Of a DNA stretch of 46,825 bases, positions 8,787 to 17,476 are shown one piece after another (the first letter of the stretch is position 1; the number at the start of each line of letters is the position of its first letter). Origin of the DNA: Pseudomonas brassicae (GTDB lineage: Bacteria; Pseudomonadota; Gammaproteobacteria; Pseudomonadales; Pseudomonadaceae). The stretch is from assembly GCF_010671725.1 (NCBI RefSeq), contig NZ_JAAHBU010000045.1:1-46825 (forward strand), written 5' to 3'. A program made the translations under genes and the position numbers. The notes beneath the pieces are model-generated. The model was not told the DNA's origin and did not search any database. It worked only from the letters and a program-made list of their open reading frames with translations.

Positions 8787-11192
8787 TCAGCGCAGCTCTG
8801 CCTCGACGCGGTCGCGGCCGGCCTGCTTGGCCGCATAGACCCCCGAGTCGGCACGTAGCAACAAGGCATCGGCGCCCTCCCCCGGGCGCCAGCCGGCCAC
8901 GCCGAAACTGGCAGTCACGCAGCCCACGCCGTCCACCGGCGTGCTGCGCAGCCCCTGCCATAGTTCCAGGGCCAGGGTGCGTGCCTGTGCGGCATTGCTG
9001 CCGGGGCACAACACCATGAACTCCTCCCCACCCAGGCGGCAGAACACGTCGGTACGCCGCAGCCGGTGGCTGATTCGCTGGCACAGGCTCTGCAGCACAT
9101 GGTCACCCACGGCATGCCCGTACTGGTCGTTGATGCGCTTGAAGTGATCGATATCGAGCATGATCACCGCCAGATCCTGCTGATCACGCTGGGCGCGGTC
9201 CAGCTCGGCCTTGAGCCGCTCCTGGAAATAGCGTCGATTGTGAATCCCGGTCAACGCATCGGTCACCGACAGTGCGCGCAGCTCCTCCTCGACCCGCTTG
9301 AGGTCGGAGATGTCGCTGAGATAACCATGCCACAGCGTGCCACCGTCAGGGCCTGGCTCCGGCGTGGCCTCGCCGCGTATCCAGCGTGAGCCGGCCACGG
9401 GCAACTGCACGCGGTACTCTTCGCGCCAGGGCGTCTGGTGCTCGGCCGAATAGCGGATCGATGCACGAAAATGCGCCAGGTCGTCGGGGTGAATGCGTTC
9501 GAACACCGCTGAGGCATCGCGCTTGAGCACCGCCAGGTCGATCTCGTAGATATCGCGCAAGCCTTCACTGGCGTAATTGAAGCAGGAGCTGCCATCGACC
9601 CGGCGAAAGAACTGATAGATGCCACCGGGCACCTCGGCGCTGAGCTTTTCCAGCAGCCGGTCACGGGCCGCCAGCGCCTCATGCACACGCTTGCGCTCGG
9701 TCACGTCGATACAGATGGCCAGGTGCCCGACCCACAAGCCCTGCTCGTCGAGCACAGCGGTCACCAGCATGTTGGCCTGCAGATGGCTGCCATCCTTGCG
9801 TAGCAGGGTCCACTCGGCAGGCTCGCTGTCGCTGTGGGTCAGGCTATCGGCGAGCATCGCCTGTGCCGGGGTGATCTCGCGCCCGTAGTGCTGGCTCATG
9901 CGCTGCGCACGCGCCTGCAGCTCCTGTGGCAGCACCAGGTCTTCGAGTGTCAGGCGCTCGAGCACCTCGTCGCCGCGGTAGCCCAGCATGCGCTCGGCAC
10001 CGGCATTGAAGGTGCTGATGACCCCGTGCAGGTTGGTGGCGATGATCGCCACCTGGGTCGCCGCGTCCAGCACGCTGCGCAACTGGCCATGGGTGTCGCG
10101 CAGGGATTGCTCGCTGACCCGCAATTGAGCGGTGCGTTGCTCGACCAGCGCCAAGGCGCGTTGCCGCTGGTTGAACAGGCTGAACAGCAAGGCACTGAGC
10201 AGCAGGCTGAGCAGGCCGCCGAAAAAGATCACCGCAGGCACCACCGAGGACTGGTTGGCCTGCATGAACAGGTGACTGGGGCGGATCTGCAACTGATAGT
10301 CATGGTCAGCCAGGTGCAGCGAAAAACTGGCCTGGAGGCTAGAGTCCGCCAGCGGGTTGGCCGACTCGAACAGCAGCGCCTGCGGATCACTGACCGAGCG
10401 ATCGAGAATCTGCACCACGAGGTTGTCCTGATCGGCGCCGGGCAAGCCATCGGCCACCAACTGACGCATGCCGATCACCGCAATCACGTAGCCCAGCGGT
10501 TGCGCCTCGGTGCGGCTGGCACTGAACACCGGCGTCGCCATCACCATGCCACGCCTGTCGGCAGGGGCTACCCCAGGCAGATCCAGCGGCGCGGTCACCG
10601 CCAGTGCACCCGGCGTGGTGGCCCTGGCCAATGCGTCGCGTCGCGCCGGCTGTGACAGCAAGTCCAGGCCCACCGGCTGGACCTGGCTGTTCTGGCCCTG
10701 AGCGTACAGCACCGGGTAGTACAGCGCTCGCGGGCGTGCAACCTGCAGCACGCCCTGCTCGCTCAATTCCTGAATGCTGAACCCTCGCCCCAGGCTGTGC
10801 TGCGCCAGCCGTTCGAACGCATCGCGCTCGGCGCCAGGCACCCGCGGCGCCCAGGCAAAGGCCTGGGTACGCTGCAGCAAGGGGCGTGCGTAGCCATCGA
10901 ACTCGTCACGGCTGATGGCATCGGCATACACGAAAAAACGGCGCAGGCTATCCAGGCGTTGTGCCTGGTCCTGCAAGCGTTCCTGTATGCGGCTGTAACG
11001 CTCCGACGCCAGCAACTCGAAACGCTGGCGCAACTGGTGCTGGTTAAGCTCGCCAGCGGCCAGGGCCAGCAGCGCGGTCAGCAGCGCGCCGGCGCACAAT
11101 GCAAGCAGTGCAGCCAGCCAGGCAGAGACCTGTTCGCTGATGAAACCCAGCATGTTGGGGCGCAAGGAATGCGGCGACATAAATAAACTCAC
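8787..11192 (-). CDS. CHASE-PAS-PAS-GGDEF diguanylate cyclase
   Basis: A membrane-bound enzyme predicted to make c-di-GMP from two GTP. An N-terminal membrane segment (about 18-40) is followed by a periplasmic CHASE-like domain, a second membrane segment (about 315-335), a short coiled-coil, two PAS domains (about 365-620) and a C-terminal GGDEF domain. The active-site motif is GGEEF (721-725) in CRLGGEEFMVL. The product-inhibition I-site RxxD is present as RRTD exactly five residues before it, so feedback control is expected. The start is ambiguous: GTG 11192 or ATG 11180 four codons later, neither with a strong ribosome binding site. Its 3' end lies 8 bases from the convergent dacB stop. 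The ligand is unknown. Confidence 0.88.
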   Translation of the reverse strand: MSLFMSPHSLRPNMLGFISEQVSAWLAALLALCAGALLTALLALAAGELNQHQLRQRFELLASERYSRIQERLQDQAQRLDSLRRFFVYADAISRDEFDGYARPLLQRTQAFAWAPRVPGAERDAFERLAQHSLGRGFSIQELSEQGVLQVARPRALYYPVLYAQGQNSQVQPVGLDLLSQPARRDALARATTPGALAVTAPLDLPGVAPADRRGMVMATPVFSASRTEAQPLGYVIAVIGMRQLVADGLPGADQDNLVVQILDRSVSDPQALLFESANPLADSSLQASFSLHLADHDYQLQIRPSHLFMQANQSSVVPAVIFFGGLLSLLLSALLFSLFNQRQRALALVEQRTAQLRVSEQSLRDTHGQLRSVLDAATQVAIIATNLHGVISTFNAGAERMLGYRGDEVLERLTLEDLVLPQELQARAQRMSQHYGREITPAQAMLADSLTHSDSEPAEWTLLRKDGSHLQANMLVTAVLDEQGLWVGHLAICIDVTERKRVHEALAARDRLLEKLSAEVPGGIYQFFRRVDGSSCFNYASEGLRDIYEIDLAVLKRDASAVFERIHPDDLAHFRASIRYSAEHQTPWREEYRVQLPVAGSRWIRGEATPEPGPDGGTLWHGYLSDISDLKRVEEELRALSVTDALTGIHNRRYFQERLKAELDRAQRDQQDLAVIMLDIDHFKRINDQYGHAVGDHVLQSLCQRISHRLRRTDVFCRLGGEEFMVLCPGSNAAQARTLALELWQGLRSTPVDGVGCVTASFGVAGWRPGEGADALLLRADSGVYAAKQAGRDRVEAELR

Positions 11193-11274
11193 AACGCCAG
11201 CCAGCAGTGATCGTGGCGGCTACCTACAATAATAGCCACTTGCCACGCTGCTGGCGCCCCTGTTGCTCGACACT

Positions 11275-13473
11275 TCAGCGCGCCTGAATGCGCCAGGCCC
11301 GGTGGATCTTGCTGTTGCGTGCAAAGTCCGGGTCCAGGGTCTGGGCCGTGATTTCCTCGACCGCATAACGCTCCAGCAGGTGCTCATCGAGCTGGAACTT
11401 GCGGAAGTTGTTCGAGAAGTACAGCACGCCACCCGGCGCCAGACGCGCCACCGCCAGGTCGAGCAACTCGACATGGTCGCGCTGCACATCGAACACCCCT
11501 TCCATACGCTTGGAGTTGGAGAAGGTCGGCGGGTCGATGAAGATCAGCTCGTACGCTTCGCGGCAGGCCTGCAGCCACGCCATCACATCACCCTGTTCCA
11601 GGCGGTTCTTGTCCGAGAAGCCATTGAGCGACAGGTTGCGCCGCGCCCAGTCCAGGTAGGTTTTGGACAAGTCGACGCTGGTGGTGCTGCGCGCACCACC
11701 CTTGGCCGCATGCACACTGGCGGTCGCGGTATAGCAGAACAGGTTGAGGAAGCGCTTGCCCGCCGCTTCGCGCTGAATGCGCATGCGCATCGGGCGGTGA
11801 TCGAGGAACAGGCCGGTGTCGAGGTAATCGGTAAGATTGACCAGCAGCTTGACGCCGCCTTCACTGACCTCGGTGAACTGCCCCTGGCTGTTCTGGCGCT
11901 CATACTGACGGGTGCCGGACTGACGCTCGCGGCGCTTGATCACCACCCGGCTCTGGTCGATGTTCAGCGCTTGCGGGATCGCGGCCAAGGCATCGAACAG
12001 GCGCGCCTGGGCCTTTTCCGGATCGATCGAGCGCGGTGCGGCGTATTCCTGCACGTGCACCCAGTCGTGGTACAGATCGATAGCCAGCGCGTACTCGGGC
12101 ATGTCGGCATCGTAGACGCGATAGCAGGTGATGTTCTCGCGCTTGGCCCACTTGCCCAGTTGCTTGAGGTTCTTCTGCAGGCGGTTGGCAAACATCTGCC
12201 CGCCCTCGCTCAGGCGTGCCGGCTCACTGGCCGCAGACACCACCGGCGTTGCCGGCTCGCTACCACGCTCGCGCTCAGGCACACGGCGCTCACCCGTGAC
12301 GAACTGGTCGGGCTGCACCTTGATCAGCAGCAGCTTGCACGGCAGCGCACCGTTCCAGAAGGCGTATTGCTTGTGGCTGCGAATGCCCATGCGCTTGCCC
12401 AGGTCCGGGGCACCGGTGAACACCGCCGCTTCCCAGTTGAGGCAGGCCTGACGCAGGCGTTCGCCGAGATTCTGGTAGAGGTACAGCAGGCTCGCCTCGT
12501 CACCCAGGCGCTCGCCATAGGGCGGGTTGCAGATCACCAGGCCCTTCTGGTTCTGGTCCGGGCGTGGCTCGAAGCTGCCCACTTCACCCTGGTAGATCTT
12601 GATCCAGTCACTCAGACCTGCACGCTCGACGTTGTTGCGCCCTGGCTGGATCAGCCTTGGGTCGGCTTCATAGCCGCGAATCCACAAGGGTGGACGCGCC
12701 AGCCCGGCCTCGGCGCGCGCCCGCGCCTCGTCGTGCAGCTTGCGCCACAACGCCGGCACGTGGCCCAGCCAGGCGCTGAAGCCCCAACGCTCACGACGCA
12801 GGTTCGGCGCGATGTCGGCGGCAATCATCGCCGCCTCCACCAGGAAGGTGCCCACACCGCACATCGGGTCCGCCAGCGCGCCACCCTCGGCCGCGATGCG
12901 CGGCCAGCCAGCACGGATCAACACGGCGGCGGCCAGGTTTTCCTTCAGCGGTGCAGCGCCCTGCTGCAAGCGGTAGCCACGCTGGTGCAGGCTGTGGCCG
13001 GAGAGGTCCAGCGACAGGATCGCCTCGCCACGCTCCAGGCGCAGGTGCACGCGCAGGTCGGGGTTGAGCTTGTCGACCGACGGACGTTCGCCAGCAGCGT
13101 TACGCAGCTTGTCGACAATGGCGTCCTTGACCTTCAGCGCGCCGAAGTGCGTGTTGTCGATACCCGATCCGTGCCCACTGAACTCGACTGCCAGGCTGCC
13201 GGTGGCGTCCAGGTGATCGTGCCAGTCGACCGCATTGACCCCGTCGTACAGGTCATCGGCGTTCTTCATGGTGAAGCGCTTGAGCACCAGCAGCACGCGG
13301 TTGCCCAGGCGCGACCAGAGGCACAGGCGGTAGGCGGTTTCCATGTCGGCTTCGCCGCGAATCGCCGAGGTGTGCTCGCGCACCTCCTCCAGGCCAAGCC
13401 CGCGGGCTTCTTCGGCAAGCAGGCCTTCCAGGCCTTTGGGGCAGGTGAGATAGAGTTCGAAACGGTCCGACAT
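11275..13473 (-). CDS. rlmL: Bifunctional 23S rRNA (guanine) methyltransferase RlmK/RlmL
   Basis: A fused enzyme of 732 residues. The N-terminal half is RlmL, with a THUMP-type RNA-binding region followed by an N2-guanine methyltransferase carrying the NPPYGERLGD catalytic motif; the family methylates G2445 of 23S rRNA. The C-terminal half is RlmK, a second Rossmann methyltransferase (FLNLFCYTATASVHAAKGGA; IDPPTFSNSKRMEG); the family makes m7G2069. The frame is open to 13608, but the family start is MSDRFELYLTCPKGLEGLL, so I use ATG 13473. The ribosome binding site is weak (GGA about 9 bases ahead). Together with yggL and rmf, this part of the window is rich in ribosome-related genes. Confidence 0.93.
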   Translation of the reverse strand: MSDRFELYLTCPKGLEGLLAEEARGLGLEEVREHTSAIRGEADMETAYRLCLWSRLGNRVLLVLKRFTMKNADDLYDGVNAVDWHDHLDATGSLAVEFSGHGSGIDNTHFGALKVKDAIVDKLRNAAGERPSVDKLNPDLRVHLRLERGEAILSLDLSGHSLHQRGYRLQQGAAPLKENLAAAVLIRAGWPRIAAEGGALADPMCGVGTFLVEAAMIAADIAPNLRRERWGFSAWLGHVPALWRKLHDEARARAEAGLARPPLWIRGYEADPRLIQPGRNNVERAGLSDWIKIYQGEVGSFEPRPDQNQKGLVICNPPYGERLGDEASLLYLYQNLGERLRQACLNWEAAVFTGAPDLGKRMGIRSHKQYAFWNGALPCKLLLIKVQPDQFVTGERRVPERERGSEPATPVVSAASEPARLSEGGQMFANRLQKNLKQLGKWAKRENITCYRVYDADMPEYALAIDLYHDWVHVQEYAAPRSIDPEKAQARLFDALAAIPQALNIDQSRVVIKRRERQSGTRQYERQNSQGQFTEVSEGGVKLLVNLTDYLDTGLFLDHRPMRMRIQREAAGKRFLNLFCYTATASVHAAKGGARSTTSVDLSKTYLDWARRNLSLNGFSDKNRLEQGDVMAWLQACREAYELIFIDPPTFSNSKRMEGVFDVQRDHVELLDLAVARLAPGGVLYFSNNFRKFQLDEHLLERYAVEEITAQTLDPDFARNSKIHRAWRIQAR

Positions 13474-13879
13474 GAGTAATCCAAGCCTTGAGCAATAAGT
13501 GAAGGGGCAAGCGCGTCGCCCTTTCGATGTTTGATCGAACGCCTTCCAGCAACGTTCGAATGGCACTGACAAAGGTGCCGGGCCGCCGGGTGTGGGCTTT
13601 TTGCACAAGGCAAAACAGCTTTGATCACACGGCAGAATTAAAAATTCGCGTTATGCAGTGTTTTTTATGACCCTTCGTCGTTTTTTCAGCTGGCGTTGGA
13701 AGTGATTCTCAACGATGGCGTTATGACGTTAGGCATGAGCAAAGCCTGATCATAGCTGGCTTTGCCCCAATTCCGCTCGTGAAGCAATTTTTTACTTATC
13801 CCCTGACCCTATGAAAGGTTACGTCCTTATGACAAAACGATCATTCACACTGTGACCTGCATTGGTTAGAACTCGTATC
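13474..13879. other. Intergenic region between rlmL and the rmf leader
   Basis: About 400 bases without a credible gene. It is AT-richer than its flanks and should hold the divergent promoters for rlmL and rmf. I see a small AGGC/GCCT hairpin near 13732-13750 but no promoter I can assign with confidence. A 62-codon minus-strand frame at 13819-14007 lies over the structured rmf leader and is not convincing. Confidence 0.5.
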
Positions 13880-13881
13880 AG

Positions 13882-13973
13882 GTTGCTCTGCAATGGGGCA
13901 ACACCTTCGCTCGCGACGCCGGCAGCGAGCGCAAAACCGGCAGAACGACTCTGCCCGGCCTCAGCCGAGGCCG
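13882..13973 (+). promoter_or_regulatory. Structured 5' leader of rmf (rmf RNA motif candidate)
   Basis: Four consecutive stems precede the rmf ribosome binding site: GTTGC/GCAAC (13882-13902); CGCTCGC/GCGAGCG (13908-13931); GGCAGA/TCTGCC (13939-13955, loop ACGAC); and a perfect 7-bp CGGCCTC/GAGGCCG with loop AGCC (13956-13973). A conserved RNA structure upstream of rmf in Pseudomonas has been described from comparative genomics (the rmf motif). Position and form fit it, but I have not aligned it to that family. Confidence 0.6.
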
Positions 13974-14010
13974 ACGGGACATTACAGTCAACAAGTGAGG
14001 GCAACACCCT

Positions 14011-14226
14011 ATGAGAAGACTTAAGCGTGATCCGTTGGAAAGAGCATTTTTACGTGGCTACCAATATGGGGTCACCGGCAAATCCCGCGAGCTTTGCCCT
14101 TTTACTCTACCGTCAGTACGCCAAGCCTGGGTCAACGGCTGGCGCGAGGGACGTGGTGACAACTGGGACGGTATGACCGGCACTGCGGGTATCCATAGAC
14201 TCAACGAACTTCACGCCGTTGGCTGA
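14011..14226 (+). CDS. rmf: Ribosome modulation factor
   Basis: A 71-residue basic protein beginning MRRLKRDPLERAFLRGYQYG, with the family's CPFTLPSVRQAWVNGWREGR core. Rmf binds 70S ribosomes in slow growth or stationary phase and drives formation of inactive 100S dimers. The ribosome binding site is GTGAGGG, about 9 bases ahead of ATG 14011. It is monocistronic: a structured leader in front and a strong terminator 60 bases behind. It is longer than E. coli Rmf (55 residues) because of a C-terminal extension (GMTGTAGIHRLNELHAVG), as in other pseudomonads. Confidence 0.95.
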   Translation: MRRLKRDPLERAFLRGYQYGVTGKSRELCPFTLPSVRQAWVNGWREGRGDNWDGMTGTAGIHRLNELHAVG

Positions 14227-14283
14227 ACGAGGATCTGAATTCTAGTTACCATGCACGCTCCATCCGAGCGGCGGGCTTCGGCC

Positions 14284-14312
14284 CAAGGGCCCCTTTTGAG
14301 GGGCCCTTTTTT
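14284..14312 (+). terminator. Intrinsic terminator of rmf
   Basis: AAGGGCCCC-TTTT-GAGGGGCCC followed by TTTTTTA: a long GC stem with a T tract. A small GGGC-TTCG-GCCC hairpin (14274-14285) abuts it on the 5' side. It also separates rmf from the convergent pyrD. Confidence 0.85.
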
Positions 14313-14320
14313 ATGCCCGC

Positions 14321-15346
14321 TCAGCGCCCCCGCACGGCCGCGATGGCGTCCACCGACTCGCGAATCAACGCGGGGCCCTTGTAGATGAAACCCGAGTAGA
14401 CCTGCACCAGGCTGGCACCGGCGGCGATCTTTTCGGCCGCGTGCTTGCCTTCGGTGATGCCACCCGCCGCGATGATCGGCAGCTTGCCACCCAGCTCGCC
14501 GGCCAGTGTACGCACGGTATGGGTGCTCTTCTCGCGCACCGGAGCGCCCGACAGCCCGCCGGCTTCAGCGCCATGTTCCAGGCCTTCGACGCCCTCGCGG
14601 CCAAGGGTGGTGTTGGTCGCGATGACCGCATCCATGCCGGTTGCCAGCAAGGCGGCGGCCACTTGTGCGGTTTCTTCATCACTCATGTCCGGGGCAATCT
14701 TGATCGCCAGCGGCACCCGTTTGCCATGGGCCAGGGCCAGTGCTTCGCGGCGCACCGCCAGGGCCTCGAGCAGTTGCTTGAGCGAGTCGCCGAACTGCAG
14801 GCTGCGCAGCCCCGGGGTGTTGGGCGAGCTGACGTTGACGGTGACATAGCTGGCGTGGTCGTAGACCTTGTCCAGGCAGATCAGGTAGTCATCCACAGCC
14901 CGCTCGACCGGGGTATCGAAGTTCTTGCCGATGTTGATCCCCAGCACACCGCGGTAGTTGGCAGCCCGTACGCGACCCAGCAGATGATCGACGCCCAGGT
15001 TGTTGAAGCCCATGCGGTTGATGATCGCCTCGGCCTCGGGCAGGCGGAACAACCGCGGCTTGGGATTGCCTGGCTGCGCGCGCGGGGTCACGGTGCCGAT
15101 CTCGACAAAACCGAAGCCCAGTTGGGCAAAGCCGTCAATCGCCGTGCCGTTCTTGTCCAGGCCCGCCGCCAGCCCCACCGGGTTGGCAAACTCCAGCCCC
15201 ATGACGGTCACCGGCAGCGATGTCGGAGCCTTGGTCAACAGCCCGTTGAGCCCCAGGCGGCCACCGGCACCGATCAGGTCCAGCGACAGGTCGTGGGAGG
15301 TTTCCGGAGACAGTTTGAACAACAGCTGGCGGGCCAGGGTATACAT
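14321..15346 (-). CDS. pyrD: Dihydroorotate dehydrogenase (quinone), class 2
   Basis: Oxidises dihydroorotate to orotate with electrons passed to the quinone pool, the fourth step of pyrimidine synthesis, at the inner membrane. The N-terminal amphipathic segment [19 protein letters not shown] is the membrane-docking part typical of class 2. FMN and substrate motifs follow: [31 protein letters not shown] with the class 2 catalytic Ser, ATNTT, and IIAAGGI. The frame extends to 15454, but ATG 15346 gives 341 residues, the family length. It is divergent from nasS across 141 bases. Confidence 0.95.
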   Translation of the reverse strand: MYTLARQLLFKLSPETSHDLSLDLIGAGGRLGLNGLLTKAPTSLPVTVMGLEFANPVGLAAGLDKNGTAIDGFAQLGFGFVEIGTVTPRAQPGNPKPRLFRLPEAEAIINRMGFNNLGVDHLLGRVRAANYRGVLGINIGKNFDTPVERAVDDYLICLDKVYDHASYVTVNVSSPNTPGLRSLQFGDSLKQLLEALAVRREALALAHGKRVPLAIKIAPDMSDEETAQVAAALLATGMDAVIATNTTLGREGVEGLEHGAEAGGLSGAPVREKSTHTVRTLAGELGGKLPIIAAGGITEGKHAAEKIAAGASLVQVYSGFIYKGPALIRESVDAIAAVRGR

Positions 15347-15426
15347 GGGCGGGCTTAGCTCGAGGTGTGGGAAGGCAGCGATTATAGCGGCGCTGTGGCC
15401 CCGAAGACAGGCCCGTGTGCACCCTT

Positions 15427-15440
15427 GGCATATGCGTTGC
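15427..15440 (+). promoter_or_regulatory. Sigma-54 promoter for nasST
   Basis: TGGCATATGCGTTGCT fits the RpoN consensus (TGGCAC-N5-TTGCW), with GG at 15427-15428 and GC at 15439-15440 separated by exactly 10 bases. A start near 15452 would leave a leader of ~36 bases before nasS. That leader holds a GCCCGC/GCGGGC hairpin (15461-15480). NtrC is the expected activator from knowledge of nitrate assimilation in pseudomonads. Confidence 0.65.
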
Positions 15441-15487
15441 TTGGCTTGCCCCACAGGCCTGCCCGCTGTTCGGTGCGGGCCGTTGCC

Positions 15488-16711
15488 ATGAGCGATCGGA
15501 TGAATCAGACCTCTACACGCGCGCTGGCCTGGGTCAACGGCAGCGACGCACCGGAAAAACCCAGCCTCAATATCGGCTTCATGGCCCTGAGCGACTGCGC
15601 CTCGCTGGTGGTGGCCGCAACTCAGGGCTTTGCCCAGCCCTATGGCCTGAGCCTGAACCTCAAGCGGCAGAGCTCATGGGCCGGGTTGCGTGATCGGCTG
15701 GTCAACGGCGAACTGGATGCTGCGCATTGCCTGTACGGCCTGAGCTATGCGGTGCACCTGGGCATCGGTGGCATCTCGGCAACGCCGATGGCGGTACTGA
15801 TGGGCTTGAACCAGAACGGGCAGAGCATCAATCTCTCGCCCACCCTGCAGGCCCAGGGCGTGACCACTCCCGAAGCACTGGAGCGGCACGTGCACCAAGG
15901 CGGGGCAAAACTGACTTTCGCCCAGACCTTCCCCACGGGCACCCACGCCATGTGGCTTTATTACTGGCTGGCCAGCCAGGGCATCCACCCCTTGCATGAC
16001 GTCAACAGCGTGGTGGTGCCACCGGCACAGATGCTCGCGCACCTGCAGGCCGGTCGCATCGACGGTTTTTGCGTAGGCGAACCCTGGTCCGCCAGCGCAG
16101 TCAACCAGGGCATGGGGTTCACCCTGGCCACCAGCCAGTCGATCTGGCCCGACCACCCGGAAAAAGTCCTGGGCTGCACCCGCGCCTTCGTCGAACAATG
16201 CCCCAATACCGCCCGTGCCCTGGTGGCCGCCATGCTCGCCGCCAGCCGCTTTATCGAGCAGAGCCCGGAAAACCAGCGTGCCACCGCGCAACTGCTGGGC
16301 GCCAGCAACTACCTCGACGCGCCACTGGCCTGCATCCAGCCGCGCATGCTCGGCGACTACCACGACGGCCTCGGCAACCACTGGCAGGACGCCCATGCGC
16401 TACGCCTGCACGATGACGGTCGGGCCAACCAGCCTTACCTGTCCGACGGCATGTGGTTCATGACCCAGTTCCGCCGCTGGGGCCTGCTGCGCGAAGACCC
16501 GGACTACCTTGCAGTCGCCAGCCAGGTGCAGCAACTGGCCTTGTACCGCGACGCCGCCAGCGTCGCTGGCGTGGCGTGTTCGGCAGCGTCGATGCGCAGC
16601 AGCCAGCTGATTGACGGCACCCACTGGGACGGTTCCGACCCGCGCGGCTATGCCCATGGTTTCCGCCTGCATGCCCTGGCCGATGCGCCAGCGGCCCATG
16701 CGCGTCGCTGA
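15488..16711 (+). CDS. nasS: Nitrate-sensing regulator NasS (NrtA/CmpA-like binding protein)
   Basis: A periplasmic-binding-protein fold of the nitrate ABC-transporter family (NrtA-like) but without a signal peptide, so it is cytoplasmic. This is the hallmark of NasS, which binds nitrate or nitrite and otherwise sequesters the antiterminator NasT. Seen: [20 protein letters not shown] at the start of the fold, [20 protein letters not shown], and [13 protein letters not shown]. The frame is open to 15365; I use ATG 15488 (407 residues), with ATG 15500 possible. nasT follows 12 bases after the stop. A sigma-54 promoter candidate lies ~50 bases upstream. Confidence 0.9.
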   Translation: MSDRMNQTSTRALAWVNGSDAPEKPSLNIGFMALSDCASLVVAATQGFAQPYGLSLNLKRQSSWAGLRDRLVNGELDAAHCLYGLSYAVHLGIGGISATPMAVLMGLNQNGQSINLSPTLQAQGVTTPEALERHVHQGGAKLTFAQTFPTGTHAMWLYYWLASQGIHPLHDVNSVVVPPAQMLAHLQAGRIDGFCVGEPWSASAVNQGMGFTLATSQSIWPDHPEKVLGCTRAFVEQCPNTARALVAAMLAASRFIEQSPENQRATAQLLGASNYLDAPLACIQPRMLGDYHDGLGNHWQDAHALRLHDDGRANQPYLSDGMWFMTQFRRWGLLREDPDYLAVASQVQQLALYRDAASVAGVACSAASMRSSQLIDGTHWDGSDPRGYAHGFRLHALADAPAAHARR

Positions 16712-16723
16712 GGAGGTGCCTGC

Positions 16724-17299
16724 ATGCTGCGTATCCTGCTGATCGACGACACCGAAAAAAAAGTCGGCCGCCTCAAGGCCGCGCTGGTCGAGGCTGGCTT
16801 TGAGGTGATCGAGGTGTGCGGGCTGACCATCGACCTGCCCGAGCGCGTCGAAACGGTGCGTCCGGATGTCATCCTGATCGATACCGAGTCACCCGGGCGC
16901 GATGTCATGGACCAGGTGATCCTGGTCAGCCGCGACCTGCCGCGTCCGATCGTGATGTTCACCGACGAACACGACCCGACGGTGATGCGCCAGGCCATCC
17001 AGGCCGGGGTCAGCGCCTACATCGTCGAGGGCATCCATGCCAAGCGCCTGCAACCGATCCTGGATGTGGCCATGGCCCGCTTCGAGAGCGACCAGGCGCT
17101 CAAGGCCCAATTGCACGCCCGCGACCAGCAGTTGGCCGAGCGCAAGCGCATCGAGCTGGCCAAGGGCCTGTTGATGAAAATGAAGGATTGCAACGAGGAA
17201 CAGGCCTACACGCTGATGCGCCGCCAGGCCATGAGCAAGCAGCAGAAACTGATCCAGGTGGCCGAGCAGATCATCGCCATGAGCGACCTGCTCGGCTGA
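16724..17299 (+). CDS. nasT: ANTAR-domain antiterminator NasT
   Basis: A 191-residue response-regulator-like protein. The N-terminal pseudo-receiver (LRILLIDDTEKK, LIDTESPGRD) is followed by a helical linker and a C-terminal ANTAR RNA-binding domain (about 130-190) with ERKRIELAKGLLMKMKDCNE and EEQAYTLMRRQAM. NasT binds a pair of hexaloop hairpins in nas leader RNAs and prevents formation of the terminator; NasS holds it inactive without nitrate. Just such a leader lies 37 bases downstream of its stop. The ribosome binding site is GAGGAGG, about 8 bases ahead of ATG 16724. Confidence 0.95.
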   Translation: MLRILLIDDTEKKVGRLKAALVEAGFEVIEVCGLTIDLPERVETVRPDVILIDTESPGRDVMDQVILVSRDLPRPIVMFTDEHDPTVMRQAIQAGVSAYIVEGIHAKRLQPILDVAMARFESDQALKAQLHARDQQLAERKRIELAKGLLMKMKDCNEEQAYTLMRRQAMSKQQKLIQVAEQIIAMSDLLG

Positions 17300-17308
17300 G
17301 CCGGCAAC

Positions 17309-17324
17309 TGGCCCGGCTCTTGCT
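17309..17324 (+). promoter_or_regulatory. Sigma-54 promoter for nasA
   Basis: TGGCCCGGCTCTTGCT, directly after the nasT stop, has GG (17310-17311) and GC (17322-17323) exactly 10 bases apart. The predicted start, ~12 bases past the GC, falls at about 17335, the first base of the leader hairpin. This gives nasA its own nitrogen-controlled promoter, separate from nasST. Confidence 0.72.
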
Positions 17325-17335
17325 TATGCATTGAC

Positions 17336-17421
17336 AGGCAGCCAACGGCGGTTGCCTCCACATTCCCGACAAAGACGTCGCTCTTGCGCCTGTCCCCACA
17401 GGCGCGAAGCGGCGTCTTTTT
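17336..17421 (+). promoter_or_regulatory. ANTAR (NasT) antitermination leader with overlapping terminator
   Basis: Hairpin P1 is an 8-bp stem (17336-17343 with 17350-17357) closing the hexaloop AACGGC. Hairpin P2, 9 bases later, is CGAC/GTCG (17367-17370 with 17377-17380) closing AAAGAC. Both loops have A at position 1 and G at 4, the ANTAR-motif signature. The 3' side of P2 and its loop (17371-17381) can instead pair for 11 bp with 17409-17419, enclosing a perfect 8-bp inner hairpin (17386-17393 with 17398-17405, loop CCCC) and ending in a T run. That is an intrinsic terminator exclusive with P2. NasT binding to P1-P2 should therefore allow transcription into nasA. Confidence 0.88.
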
Positions 17422-17476
17422 CGTTTAAGCCCACTGGGCACAGGTTTTTCCGTTGAAACGCTGAGCGAGGTGTTCG

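Noticed and set aside
11263..13479. 738-codon plus-strand frame opposite rlmL
   Set aside because: Antisense of a well-conserved bifunctional methyltransferase; low-complexity His/Gln/Arg-rich product with no domain.
13819..14007. 62-codon minus-strand frame over the rmf leader
   Set aside because: Lies across four RNA stems; no ribosome binding site; composition explained by the hairpins.
14274..14285. GGGC-TTCG-GCCC hairpin as a separate regulatory element
   Set aside because: It abuts the rmf terminator and is more simply part of that 3' structure.
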